DNA of 64,000 nt, from contig JANYKN010000134.1 of assembly GCA_025361565.1 (NCBI GenBank), forward strand, positions 1 to 64,000, given 5' to 3'. A program made the translations under genes and the position numbers. The notes beneath the pieces are model-generated. The model was given only the letters and a program-made list of their open reading frames with translations. It did no database searches and was not told the DNA's origin. The stretch comes from Bacteroidota bacterium. GTDB lineage: Bacteria > Bacteroidota > Bacteroidia > Bacteroidales > NBLH01. Within the stretch, counting starts at the first letter, position 1. Every line of letters begins with the position of its first letter. Below are positions 36,095 through 44,850 of the stretch, piece after piece.

Positions 36095-37891
36095 ATGAAA
36101 CAGTTATTTGTAAAATTCCTTTATTCAGCTATGCTGATGTTGTTTACCCTTGGACTTTTTAGTCAGACAGTTGATCCTAACGAGCCATTATTTGAAGTAA
36201 AAAATGAACTTGGTCAAACGGTATTTGCAGTTTATCCTAGTGGTGTGAAAATTTTTATTGATGATCAATTTAAAGCCACGGGAGGTGGTTTTACTGTTGG
36301 TCGGTTAGGAACCGGTAAAGCCACTGCTGAGGATTATTTTTTGGTTAATCCCGGAGATGTAAGAGTTAATATCTCACAAAGTACAGATAAAGCAACTGGA
36401 GGTGGGTTTACAGTTGGTCGATTAGGAACTGGAAAATCAACTGCCGAAGATTTTTTACAGGTTGGTCCGGGAAATGTTCGGGTAAATATTTCCGACACTC
36501 CATTAAAAGGCACTGGAGGAGGTTTTACTGTTGGCAGACTTGGAACCGGTAAAGCAGCTGGTGACGATGTTGAATTTTTAAGTGTTACCCCCGATAGTAC
36601 TAGGATTTCAATGAGTGAACTAGGAGCAACAAGCAACAACGGCGGTTTTGCAATTAATAAATTGGGAGCTTCCAGGGCCGAAGATGAAAAGTTTTTTAAA
36701 TTGAACGACAACAACATCTCACTTGGACACAATAGTGGAAATGCTATTACAACGGGTTTGTACAATGCATTTCTTGGATATGAAAGTGGCGAATACAATA
36801 CAACCGGCGAAAGCAATACATTTGTTGGCTATAACAGCGGTAATTTAAATTTGAGTGGAAGTAAAAATGTTTTTGTAGGTGAAAAGGCAGGTTATTCAAA
36901 TATAAGCGGGCAACTGAATACTTTTTTAGGTACACTTTCAGGATATGCTAACACAGAATCGGACTATAGTACATATGTTGGGTATGAAGCCGGTAAAAAT
37001 TCTATCACTGGATTTAATACATGTGTTGGATATGCAAGTGGTACTTTGGGGGCTAGTGGTACACATCGCGCTTTCCTTGGATATGGAGCAGGTAATAACA
37101 GTTCAGGTGACGACAATACTTATGTTGGTGCCGAAGCTGGATTTTTTAGCGATTTGGGTACTCAGAACCTTTATCTTGGAAGCGGAGCTGGTAAATCGGC
37201 AAGCGGTTCAGGAAATGTTTTAATAGGTTTTAATGCAGGTTTGAACCTTGAAGGTTCAAATCGACTATACATTGAGAATACTTCCAGCGACAAACCATTA
37301 ATTTATGGTGAATTCGACAATGATATTTTGGAATTCAACGGTAAAGTTGGTGTAGGAAGAATTCCATCGACCAATCACTTTGAAGTTGAAGGTTTTGCAT
37401 CAAAAACTGTTGCAGGTAGTTGGGTGGCTAATTCTGACAGAAGAATCAAAACAGATATTACCGACATTACCAATGCATCTGATATAATTATGAGTTTGCG
37501 ACCTGTAAAATTCAAATATACAGAAGAATGGAAAAAAAGACATCCTTCCATCAAAGATCAGTTTTATTATAACTATATAGCCCAGGAATATCAAAAAGTT
37601 TTTCCGGAATCTGTAAAAGGCAGTGGTGAATATTTAGAGAATGATAAAAATGAAATTCTGCAAATTGACACTTATAATGCTCAGATAGTTTCAATTAAAG
37701 CCATCCAGGAACTTATTTCGCAAAATAATAAGCAACAAATGGAAATTGAAAGCCTGAAAGCGCAGGTTAATCAATTAACCGGAGTAAATCAAGCTTTAAA
37801 TGATAAACAACAAACGATTGAAGCTAAAATTGATGGAATGAATGATCAAATAGATCAACTTAAATCCATGATGCATCAATCTGGAAAGTAA
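36095..37891 (+). CDS. Repeat-rich surface fibre protein with peptidase S74 chaperone domain (copy A)
   Basis: A 598-residue exported protein. After the signal peptide (about 1-24) comes a conserved head FEVKNELGQTVFAVYPSGVK, then three copies of a module of about 35 residues starting TGGGFTVGRLGTGKA, then about ten 17-residue repeats of the pattern G-Y-x-[ST]-G-x-x-N-x-[ST]-G-x-x-N-x-F-[VL] (DNA 36725-37225), and a C-terminal peptidase S74 (intramolecular chaperone of endosialidase) domain with SDRRIKTDI and YIAQEYQKVFPE. It ends in a coiled coil rich in Gln and Leu. Such proteins probably trimerise into beta-roll fibres. It lacks a T9SS sorting signal. Two paralogues follow. Confidence 0.8.
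   Translation: MKQLFVKFLYSAMLMLFTLGLFSQTVDPNEPLFEVKNELGQTVFAVYPSGVKIFIDDQFKATGGGFTVGRLGTGKATAEDYFLVNPGDVRVNISQSTDKATGGGFTVGRLGTGKSTAEDFLQVGPGNVRVNISDTPLKGTGGGFTVGRLGTGKAAGDDVEFLSVTPDSTRISMSELGATSNNGGFAINKLGASRAEDEKFFKLNDNNISLGHNSGNAITTGLYNAFLGYESGEYNTTGESNTFVGYNSGNLNLSGSKNVFVGEKAGYSNISGQLNTFLGTLSGYANTESDYSTYVGYEAGKNSITGFNTCVGYASGTLGASGTHRAFLGYGAGNNSSGDDNTYVGAEAGFFSDLGTQNLYLGSGAGKSASGSGNVLIGFNAGLNLEGSNRLYIENTSSDKPLIYGEFDNDILEFNGKVGVGRIPSTNHFEVEGFASKTVAGSWVANSDRRIKTDITDITNASDIIMSLRPVKFKYTEEWKKRHPSIKDQFYYNYIAQEYQKVFPESVKGSGEYLENDKNEILQIDTYNAQIVSIKAIQELISQNNKQQMEIESLKAQVNQLTGVNQALNDKQQTIEAKIDGMNDQIDQLKSMMHQSGK
36279..36625 (+). repeat. Three tandem TGGGFTVGRLGTGK modules
   Basis: Three units of roughly 110 bp each encode TGGGFTVGRLGTGK followed by a variable Asp-rich turn and a PGDVRVNIS-type strand. 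The second and third fibre genes hold two such units each. Confidence 0.7.
36725..37225 (+). repeat. 17-residue (51-bp) repeat array, copy A
   Basis: Ten consecutive units; seven have exactly 17 residues and three have 16. Each starts with Gly and ends with a hydrophobic pair before the next Gly. Confidence 0.75.
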
Positions 37892-38056
37892 AATTACTGC
37901 TATTCCAAAATTAGCGAATCTTTTAATTTGAGAATATCAAGATAGAATTATATGGATAAAAATTCCTTATCTATTCAGCTAAATGGAATAAAACTTTATA
38001 TAGTTTGCCAATAGATGGGTTTATACCATCATTGAAAACAACTTTAAAATTTATGT

Positions 38057-39145
38057 ATGAAAAGTCAGATATTAAAAATAAATAGAATAGGTTTTCTGAT
38101 AGTTAACCTATTAATATGCTATAATCTTGCTATATCTCAGGTTGTTAATATTAAAAATGGGGTTGTAGTGAAATTATCAAAAGCTGGAGCTCTGAGTTTT
38201 TCAAATGGCACAAGCTTTTCGATCAATTCAGCAAAATGTGTATTTGACGGGACTATTGTTTTTACTGGAACACAGGACCAAAATATTGGTGGTACCCAGA
38301 ATATTAAATTTGCTAATCTTTCAATCAACAATTCAAGCTTGGTAACTTTGTTACATGATGTTGAAATACGTAATAAACTGAGTTTAAACAGTGGAGTTCT
38401 TAATTTATTGGACAACAATCTTTTGATTAAAGGAAATGCGGTAATCGATGGTACTTTTTCTCAAACCTCAATGATTGCTGCCGATTCAAAAGGGAGATTA
38501 TACAAAGAGCTTATTGGGGTTGGATCTTACTACTTTCCAGTTGGTGATTTAACTGATTTGCCGGATTTTTCTCCAGTTACACTTGAATTTAAAACAGGGA
38601 AATTTTCAAGAGCAATTGTATCTGTTAATTTAAAAAATTCTAAACACCCATTAAACACAAGTACTTCAAATTATCTTAAGAGATACTGGTCGATAAGGCA
38701 AAGTGGGATTTTAGGGTTTACTTGTGATGCAAAACTTACGTATGTTAATTCGGATATTTTCGGAAATGAATCCAATATCAATGGAGCCATTTGGAATGGT
38801 AGCCAATGGGTTCAACTTAATCCGGCTTCGGGTAATCAAATAACCGGAAAATTGAGCCTTTTATCCGATGTAACCGGAATTCAGAAATATTCAACCACTG
38901 CAAGTACTTTAAAATCAGCTCAACTTGACATTGTGGTTACTGAAAATGGTATTTCATTAATTACCCAAGATTATGTACAGTTGCAGAAAATTGAAATATA
39001 TAATAAAGCTGGGCAGTTGGTATATTCTAAAAGATTGGAATCGGAAGAAAATCCTGAATTGGGATTGGATTTGGTTGCAGATCTTTATCTGATAAAAATC
39101 ATGACAAATCAAAGTATCATTACTAAAAAAGTCTTTTTGCCATAA
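38057..39145 (+). CDS. T9SS-sorted surface protein, partner of fibre cluster (copy 1)
   Basis: A 362-residue exported protein (signal peptide about 1-27). Residues about 30-285 are beta-rich with repeated Asn/Ser turns and a conserved YYFPVGDL...FSPVTLEF stretch. The last 75 residues form a type IX secretion C-terminal sorting domain: VQLQKIEIYNKAGQLVYSK, a Leu/Asp strand, DLYLIKIMTNQ and the closing basic KKVFLP. It should cross the outer membrane by T9SS and be attached to the surface or released. A clear paralogue lies at 43636; each follows one or two fibre genes, suggesting they work together. Confidence 0.8.
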   Translation: MKSQILKINRIGFLIVNLLICYNLAISQVVNIKNGVVVKLSKAGALSFSNGTSFSINSAKCVFDGTIVFTGTQDQNIGGTQNIKFANLSINNSSLVTLLHDVEIRNKLSLNSGVLNLLDNNLLIKGNAVIDGTFSQTSMIAADSKGRLYKELIGVGSYYFPVGDLTDLPDFSPVTLEFKTGKFSRAIVSVNLKNSKHPLNTSTSNYLKRYWSIRQSGILGFTCDAKLTYVNSDIFGNESNINGAIWNGSQWVQLNPASGNQITGKLSLLSDVTGIQKYSTTASTLKSAQLDIVVTENGISLITQDYVQLQKIEIYNKAGQLVYSKRLESEENPELGLDLVADLYLIKIMTNQSIITKKVFLP

Positions 39146-39554
39146 TTTGTCAGTTTAATTTGTTTGCTTATAAACAACAATAAATAGTATATGACATAAG
39201 GGAATTTTATATACGAAATATAAATTACCTGATATACAATTAATCCAATGGGAAACTCATGTTCGTATGATTTTCCCAATTGGATTTTAAATTAGTATAA
39301 GGTTGATTGACACATTTATTTAATATATTAAATCATCATTTGAACAATCCTGATGTTTACTTAAAATAGGATTTTGAATCAATATTATTTTACAGTAATT
39401 CACTGATTTATTGATATTTGTTGTTTTTTAAATAAACATTTGTTTACATTTAATTTTTAAGATGTGCTAATTAGGTTTAAAACCAGTGAACATAGAAATA
39501 ATTAAATTAATCGTTTTTATTTAATGCTTATTCGTTATTCAAAAACTTAGACCC
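39146..39554. other. Gene-free interval before fibre gene B, 409 bp
   Basis: It contains the hairpin at 39242-39288 and is otherwise AT-rich without a visible gene or full promoter match. Confidence 0.4.
39242..39288 (+). terminator. Likely intrinsic terminator after the first fibre unit
   Basis: AATCCAATGGGAAA pairs with TTTCCCAATTGGATT with one bulged base, followed by TT. The loop is about 16 bases, so it is weaker than a classic terminator. Confidence 0.5.
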
Positions 39555-41567
39555 ATGAAAAAAATCTCTATTTTATTCATTTCCTTCTTCTCTTTTTGTA
39601 TGATAAGTTTACCCTTAATTGGACAATCGGAGAAAACCAAAGTAAAAGCATCAGATCCCAATATTCCAATTTTTGAAATAAAAAATGATGCTGGGCAAAC
39701 TGTTTTTGCAGTTTACCCAACTGGAGTAAAAATATTCATTGATACCCAATTAAAATCAACTGGTGGCGGATTTACTGTAGGCAGATTAGGTACGGGAAAA
39801 GCAACCGCTGATGATTTTTTTATTGTAAACCCTGGAGATGTCCGTATCAATATTTCAAGTCCTTTGAAAGCAACCGGAGGTGGTTTTACAGTAGGTCGTT
39901 TAGGAACGGGTAAAGCACCTGGAGATGTGAATTTTCTATCAGTTACCCCTGATAGTACCCGTGTAAATATAAGTGAAACCAGCACAGGAGGCTTTGCTGT
40001 TGGAAAATTAGGAGTTTCAGGAGTTGATAATTTTTTAAACCTTACACCAGACAATTACTTTATTGGTCATCAGAGTGGAGAAAGTGTTAAGGGTGGTTTT
40101 CATAACTGCACATTAGGATATCAAAGTGGGTATGACTTAAATGATGGAAGTTTTAATTTGTTTATTGGCTATCAGAGTGGTTATCTCACCCATTCCGGGA
40201 ATGGAAATTTATTTTTAGGTTATCAGACAGGATACAATAATACTTCGGGTGATTATAATTCTTTTGTTGGTTATAGAGCAGGTTTAAGCAATTCTTCCGG
40301 CTTATTTAATACATTTATTGGCAGCAATAGTGGATATTCAAATTCCATAGGCAATAATAATTCTTTCTTTGGTTATAATTCGGGTTATTCAAACCAAAGT
40401 GGTGTAAATAATACTTTTATTGGCACTGAAACCGGTTATAAAAACCTGAATGGCACTTCAAATGTTTTTATTGGAAATAAAGCTGCCTATAATAACACAT
40501 CCGGAAATAAAAATATTTTTATCGGCGATAGTACAGGTATGCTCAACAATTCTGGTGATTACAATATTTTGTTGGGTTATAAAAGTGGCTATTCTATCAG
40601 TGGAGGAAAATCTAATGTATTATTAGGCAGTTCTGCAGGGATGAAACTTACAAATGCAATGGAGAATGTATTTATTGGTACTGATGCTGGGTATTCAAAT
40701 CAGGGTTATAATTTTAATGTTTATATTGGAAATGCTACAGGCTATAACAACAATGGCGGAAATAATGTATTCATAGGCCGACGGACAGGATTTGCATCTG
40801 CATCTTCAAACAATAATGTATTTGTTGGAATAGGGGCTGGAGGTTCAACAGTTAGCGGAAGTAATAATGTTTGTATTGGTGCTGTTGCTGCCGGAAATGG
40901 GTTGTTAGGCAATCAAAATGTCATTATAGGAGATTTTGCAGGTTCATATGCTATAGGTGATTCGTCAGTTTTGATTGGGCACATGGCTGGATACAGTCTT
41001 GCAAAATCACAGAGACTCGTTATTGAGAATTCTGAGGACCTAACAAATCCTTTAATTTATGGAGAATTCGACAACCACAGAGTAGTAATAAATGGGAATG
41101 GTTCCAACGGATCTACCACTTTTTTCGTAAATGGGACTGCTGGAGGCACAAATTCGTGGACAGTGGTTAGTGATATGAGACTTAAAACCAATATCCTTAC
41201 CATTCCTGGTGCATTAGATAAAGTATTAAGTTTAAGAGGCGTCAATTTTAATTGGATAGATTCAAAAGCAATTGATAACAAGTTGCATATGGGATTTATA
41301 GCTCAGGAAGTTGAGAAAATTATTCCTGAAGTTGTTGATAAAACCAACGATAAATATTCTATGGAATATGCACCAATCACTGCCTTATTAGTTGAAGCAA
41401 TGAAAGAACAGCAAAAACAAATTGAAGATTTAAAGAAAACAAATGAAATTCTAAGCATTCAGGTTAATAAAATTAGTCAATTGGAATCTGAGATTAATGA
41501 ATTAAAAATACTTGTTACAAAAATGGCAAAAGATACTAAAGCTGAAGATTCAAAAACAATTGAATAG
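39555..41567 (+). CDS. Repeat-rich surface fibre protein with peptidase S74 chaperone domain (copy B)
   Basis: A 670-residue paralogue of the 36095 product: signal peptide (about 1-24), the head FEIKNDAGQTVFAVYPTGVK, two TGGGFTVGRLGTGKA modules, a linker SVTPDSTRVNIS, then 18 full repeats (DNA 40065-40976), sixteen of exactly 17 residues and two of 16, such as GYQSGYLTHSGNGNLFL. The S74 domain follows (SDMRLKTNI, FIAQEVEKIIPE) and then a coiled coil (MKEQQKQIEDLKKTNEIL). The S74 domain may cleave itself off after trimer folding. Length variation relative to copy A comes from the repeat number. Confidence 0.82.
   Translation: MKKISILFISFFSFCMISLPLIGQSEKTKVKASDPNIPIFEIKNDAGQTVFAVYPTGVKIFIDTQLKSTGGGFTVGRLGTGKATADDFFIVNPGDVRINISSPLKATGGGFTVGRLGTGKAPGDVNFLSVTPDSTRVNISETSTGGFAVGKLGVSGVDNFLNLTPDNYFIGHQSGESVKGGFHNCTLGYQSGYDLNDGSFNLFIGYQSGYLTHSGNGNLFLGYQTGYNNTSGDYNSFVGYRAGLSNSSGLFNTFIGSNSGYSNSIGNNNSFFGYNSGYSNQSGVNNTFIGTETGYKNLNGTSNVFIGNKAAYNNTSGNKNIFIGDSTGMLNNSGDYNILLGYKSGYSISGGKSNVLLGSSAGMKLTNAMENVFIGTDAGYSNQGYNFNVYIGNATGYNNNGGNNVFIGRRTGFASASSNNNVFVGIGAGGSTVSGSNNVCIGAVAAGNGLLGNQNVIIGDFAGSYAIGDSSVLIGHMAGYSLAKSQRLVIENSEDLTNPLIYGEFDNHRVVINGNGSNGSTTFFVNGTAGGTNSWTVVSDMRLKTNILTIPGALDKVLSLRGVNFNWIDSKAIDNKLHMGFIAQEVEKIIPEVVDKTNDKYSMEYAPITALLVEAMKEQQKQIEDLKKTNEILSIQVNKISQLESEINELKILVTKMAKDTKAEDSKTIE
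40065..40976 (+). repeat. 17-residue (51-bp) repeat array, copy B
   Basis: Eighteen units; the first thirteen are all exactly 17 residues. The consensus is G-[YNST]-x-[STA]-G-Y-x-N-x-S-G-x-x-N-x-F-[IL]. DNA identity between units is low, so they are old. Confidence 0.8.
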
Positions 41568-41733
41568 ATTCATTTCACTGGATTCTATCACTGTTTTAAG
41601 TTAATGTTTAAAGCAGGATTTTCATCTTTAAAATAGAAAATGAAAATAGTATCAATTCATTGGTGACTGATTATCGATTGATTTTATAGGATAAGATTTT
41701 TTTAAAATTATTTCTAATACTAATATCATTATT

Positions 41734-42705
41734 ATGAAAAATTTGATTTTTAGAATGGCATTCTTAATTTTTCTTATTCAGAGTGTTACGGTTTTTGCAC
41801 AAGAAAATGTCATTAAAGCGACAAAGTCTGACCCCAATGTTCCAATTTTTGAAATAAAGAATGATCTTGGACAAACTGTTTTTGCTGTATATCCAACTGG
41901 TGTAAAAATATTCATTGATCAACAATTAAAAACCACCGGAGGTGGATTTACTGTTGGTAGACTCGGAACTGGTAAAGCTGTGGGTGATGATTTTTTAGTT
42001 GTAAACCCGGGTGACGTAAGGATTAATATTTCAAGCCCATTGAAGACTACAGGAGGAGGATTTACTGTTGGCCGTTTAGGAACTGGAAAATCGACAGGTG
42101 TCGATAATTTTTTGAGTATTACTCCCGATAGTTCCAGAATATACGTAAATGAAACAAGTTCTGATGGTTTTGCTGTTGGTAAACTAGGTGCACCGGGAGT
42201 TTCAGGTGATAACTTTCTTGACTTAACACCTAACAATTATTTCATTGGACATCAATCCGGAGCAAAAACAGTAAATGGATTATATAACAATTTTATTGGA
42301 TATCAATCAGGTATGGAGAATACAGATGGTGCTAATAATACTTTTTTGGGATACAAAGCCGGGCAGCAAAACACAACCGGCCATGAGAACTTTTTTGGAG
42401 GTTATGAAGCCGGATTAAATAACACAACTGGTTTTTATAATGTTTTAATAGGTTACCGGGCAGGTTACAATAACAACAGTGCAGCCAATATTTTCATTGG
42501 TAAAGAATCAGGTTTTAATACAGTTGATGGTTGGTCAAATGTATTTATAGGAGATCAAAGTGGTTATAATAATATTGGTGGTGGTGGAATCTACGGCGCA
42601 TTAAATGTTTTTGTTGGCCGTTCAGCGGGATATGCAAATACTACTGGAGGTAATAATATATATTGGAGGATTCGCTGGAAGTGCACTGACTACCGGAATG
42701 AATAA
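41734..42705 (+). CDS. Fibre protein copy C, 5' part of a frameshifted gene
   Basis: The first 310 codons match copy B closely: signal peptide ending TVFAQ, head FEIKNDLGQTVFAVYPTGVK, two TGGGFTVGRLGTGK modules and eight repeats from 42247. At an (AT)4 run (42656-42663) the frame is lost: the reading changes from GRSAGYANTTGGNNIY to WRIRWKCTDYRNE and stops at 42705. In the +1 frame the next residue is Ile, which completes an exact 17-residue repeat, and the protein continues to 43603. So this is one gene with a 1-base gain or 2-base loss. As it stands it would give a truncated protein without the S74 domain. Confidence 0.8.
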   Translation: MKNLIFRMAFLIFLIQSVTVFAQENVIKATKSDPNVPIFEIKNDLGQTVFAVYPTGVKIFIDQQLKTTGGGFTVGRLGTGKAVGDDFLVVNPGDVRINISSPLKTTGGGFTVGRLGTGKSTGVDNFLSITPDSSRIYVNETSSDGFAVGKLGAPGVSGDNFLDLTPNNYFIGHQSGAKTVNGLYNNFIGYQSGMENTDGANNTFLGYKAGQQNTTGHENFFGGYEAGLNNTTGFYNVLIGYRAGYNNNSAANIFIGKESGFNTVDGWSNVFIGDQSGYNNIGGGGIYGALNVFVGRSAGYANTTGGNNIYWRIRWKCTDYRNE

Positions 42706-42933
42706 TGTAGCTTTGGGAAATACTACCGCAAGTAACTCAACATCAGGTGATAATAATGTATATATTGGAAATAGATCAGCCTATTCTAATAATGGTAGTT
42801 CAAATGTGGTAATTGGTAATATATCTGGAGCTAATGGTGAAATGTATGATACTCATTCAACTTATACAAACAGTGTCCTGATTGGTGATGGTGCCGGTTA
42901 TAATAATGTTTCAGGAATAGGAAATGTTTTTCT
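42247..42933 (+). repeat. 17-residue (51-bp) repeat array, copy C, with frameshift inside
   Basis: About thirteen units; most have 16-17 residues, two are longer by 5-6 residues. The frameshift lies in the last codon of unit eight. Confidence 0.7.
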
Positions 42934-43603
42934 GGGTTACAGGGCAGGATATAATGAAACCGGTTCGAATAAACTTTATATTGCCAATTCAAATACATCA
43001 ACACCTCTTATTTACGGAGATTTTAATTCTAAATATTTAAAATTTAATGCCAATGTTGGAATAAATTACCCAGTAAGTGATTTTTTTGGGCTAACAATTG
43101 GCCTTGATGCAAATGATACTTATGGACTAGTTGTTTATGGTCCAACATATTGTTCTTCTGGTGCATGGGCAGCATCTGATTTTCGATTTAAAAAAAATAT
43201 TGTTACGCTAAAAAGTGCATTAGATAAAATTCTCCAATTACGAGGTGTTTCTTTTGAATGGAAAACAGAAGAATTTCCTAATAAAGGTTTTACACATGGC
43301 GAAAATATTGGTTTAATTGCCCAGGAAGTTGAGAAAATAATACCTGAATTAGTTAAGGATGGGCCAGAAGGTTACAAATCAATCGCTTATGATAAACTTA
43401 CTGCTTTTTTAATTGAAGGAATGAAAGAACAGCAATCTCAAATAGAGTCCGGTAAATCTGAAAATGCCAAATTGACTTATAGAGTTCAGGAATTGGAATC
43501 AAAAAATACTGAATTGTCCACCGAAATTTCAAAACTAAATGAAATGAAAAGTGAAATTGAAGAGCTTAAGACTTTAGTCAATGAACTTAAGAGTAAGAAT
43601 TAG
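42605..43603 (+). CDS. Fibre protein copy C, 3' part of a frameshifted gene (repeats and S74 domain)
   Basis: Meaningful coding starts near 42662 (IGGFAGSALTTGMNNVAL) in the +1 frame relative to the 5' part; the ATG at 42605 lies in the overlap and gives non-homologous residues first. It holds about five more repeats, the S74 chaperone domain (SDFRFKKNI, LIAQEVEKIIPELV) and a coiled coil (MKEQQSQIESGKSENAKL). Without the 5' part it lacks a signal peptide, so it would not be exported. Joined, the gene would make about 623 residues, similar to copies A (598) and B (670). Confidence 0.75.
   Translation: MFLLAVQRDMQILLEVIIYIGGFAGSALTTGMNNVALGNTTASNSTSGDNNVYIGNRSAYSNNGSSNVVIGNISGANGEMYDTHSTYTNSVLIGDGAGYNNVSGIGNVFLGYRAGYNETGSNKLYIANSNTSTPLIYGDFNSKYLKFNANVGINYPVSDFFGLTIGLDANDTYGLVVYGPTYCSSGAWAASDFRFKKNIVTLKSALDKILQLRGVSFEWKTEEFPNKGFTHGENIGLIAQEVEKIIPELVKDGPEGYKSIAYDKLTAFLIEGMKEQQSQIESGKSENAKLTYRVQELESKNTELSTEISKLNEMKSEIEELKTLVNELKSKN
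42656..42663 (+). repeat. (AT)4 run at the frameshift point of fibre gene C
   Basis: ATATATAT lies exactly where the frame changes. Adding one AT unit would restore N-N-I-Y-I-G-G and the full frame. Short dinucleotide runs are prone to slippage, but four units is a short tract. Confidence 0.7.
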
Positions 43604-43635
43604 TTTCTTTTGAATATACTAATAATCTGAACGAT

Positions 43636-44709
43636 ATGAATATACTCAATAAAATATTAATTGCATGTTGCTTTTTAATAGCTTCTCTATCATTAAAAAG
43701 CCAGGAGGTAATTATTAGCAACAATGCTACTATAAATGCACTTCCCGGAACCTCTATCATACTTGCCAATGGAATGAATTTGGTGAATCATTCTGTATCT
43801 GGAATTTTGAGCGGAACATTTATTTTCCAGGGTACCTTACCTCAAAATATTTCAGGTGATTACCCTGTTGAATTTACAAATTTAACAGTAGAGCAAGGTG
43901 GTTTGGTCAGTTTATTGAACGATGTTAAAGTAAATACTGCCTTAAACTTAACCAATGGATTTGTTGATCTTTTAAATAATAATTTAACGCTTCTTTCGAG
44001 TGCTACATTGAATGGCTCATTTTCAGAAACTGACATGATTGTTGCAGAAGGTAGCGGAAAATTGGGTTATGAAATAACCGGAAATGGTAGTTATCTTTTT
44101 CCAATTGGTGATACTTCAGCTGTTGATGAATATTCTCCAGTCTCACTTGTCTTTAATTCAGGTACTTATACCAACGCGGTTATATCAGCAAATCTAAAAA
44201 ATCAAAAACATCCACAGAATTCAAGTACAACAGATTATCTTAAAAGGTATTGGACTATTTCACAAACGGGTATCACTGGATTTGCTTGCGATGTTAATTT
44301 TACATATACAAATGCTGATATTCAAGGAAGTGAATCAAATATTTATGGAGCAAAATGGAATGGATCATTTTGGACTCCTTTAAATAAAGCTTCAATGAAC
44401 AGCATTTCCGGAAATGTCATTGATTTTTCAGACTTCACTGGTGGTGAGCTGTCTGTTGTAGGAAGTAAGGAATTAATTCAAGATAATGTTGAAATAATAA
44501 GCAATGGTAATCTGATAATTATAAAATCTAAAGATAGTTTTAAATTGAAAAGTGCAGAAGTCTATAATAAATTAGGTCAAAAAGTATATGTTAAAGATCT
44601 AAGTAAATCAAATTATAATGAAATTGATTTAGGCAAGGTCCGTGATATTTATTTAGTTAGGATTTTGTCAGATAATCAGTCCTTTACAAAGAAAGTTCTA
44701 GTTGATTAA
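43636..44709 (+). CDS. T9SS-sorted surface protein, partner of fibre cluster (copy 2)
   Basis: A 357-residue paralogue of the 38057 product over its whole length (FDGTIVFTGTQDQNI there, LSGTFIFQGTLPQNI here; YFPVGD/LFPIGD; STTDYLKRYWTISQTGITGF). It has a signal peptide (about 1-22) and a T9SS C-terminal sorting domain (KLKSAEVYNKLGQKVYVKDL...IYLVRILSDNQSFTKKVLVD). It starts 33 bp after the fibre C gene, so both should be on one transcript, ended by the terminator at 44735. A surface partner, cap or anchor of the fibres is a reasonable guess but not shown. Confidence 0.8.
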   Translation: MNILNKILIACCFLIASLSLKSQEVIISNNATINALPGTSIILANGMNLVNHSVSGILSGTFIFQGTLPQNISGDYPVEFTNLTVEQGGLVSLLNDVKVNTALNLTNGFVDLLNNNLTLLSSATLNGSFSETDMIVAEGSGKLGYEITGNGSYLFPIGDTSAVDEYSPVSLVFNSGTYTNAVISANLKNQKHPQNSSTTDYLKRYWTISQTGITGFACDVNFTYTNADIQGSESNIYGAKWNGSFWTPLNKASMNSISGNVIDFSDFTGGELSVVGSKELIQDNVEIISNGNLIIIKSKDSFKLKSAEVYNKLGQKVYVKDLSKSNYNEIDLGKVRDIYLVRILSDNQSFTKKVLVD

Positions 44710-44734
44710 ACGTCATTTATTCAAATTTTTTTTT

Positions 44735-44764
44735 AAAGCCAGCAAAAATATTTGTTGGCTTTTT
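44735..44764 (+). terminator. Intrinsic terminator ending the fibre cluster
   Basis: AAAGCCAGCAAA - AATA - TTTGTTGGCTTTTT: a 12-bp stem with one G-T pair and a T-run, 26 bp after the stop at 44709. Confidence 0.85.
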
Positions 44765-44850
44765 ACATTGTGGCATTATATTTTAGCATTAATTAATTAA
44801 ATTTAAAAGTTTATCGTTAAATTAGCATTTTAGAACTAATCGCAATTCAA

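Noticed and set aside
36334-36816. Open frame of 160 codons on the minus strand
   Set aside because: It is antisense to the fibre A head modules and repeats; similar antisense frames occur in copies B and C only because the sense repeats lack certain codons.
40065-40976. Regular 51-bp spacing, at first sight like a CRISPR array
   Set aside because: The units are coding, diverge in DNA sequence, have no constant repeat separated by unique spacers, and no cas genes are near.
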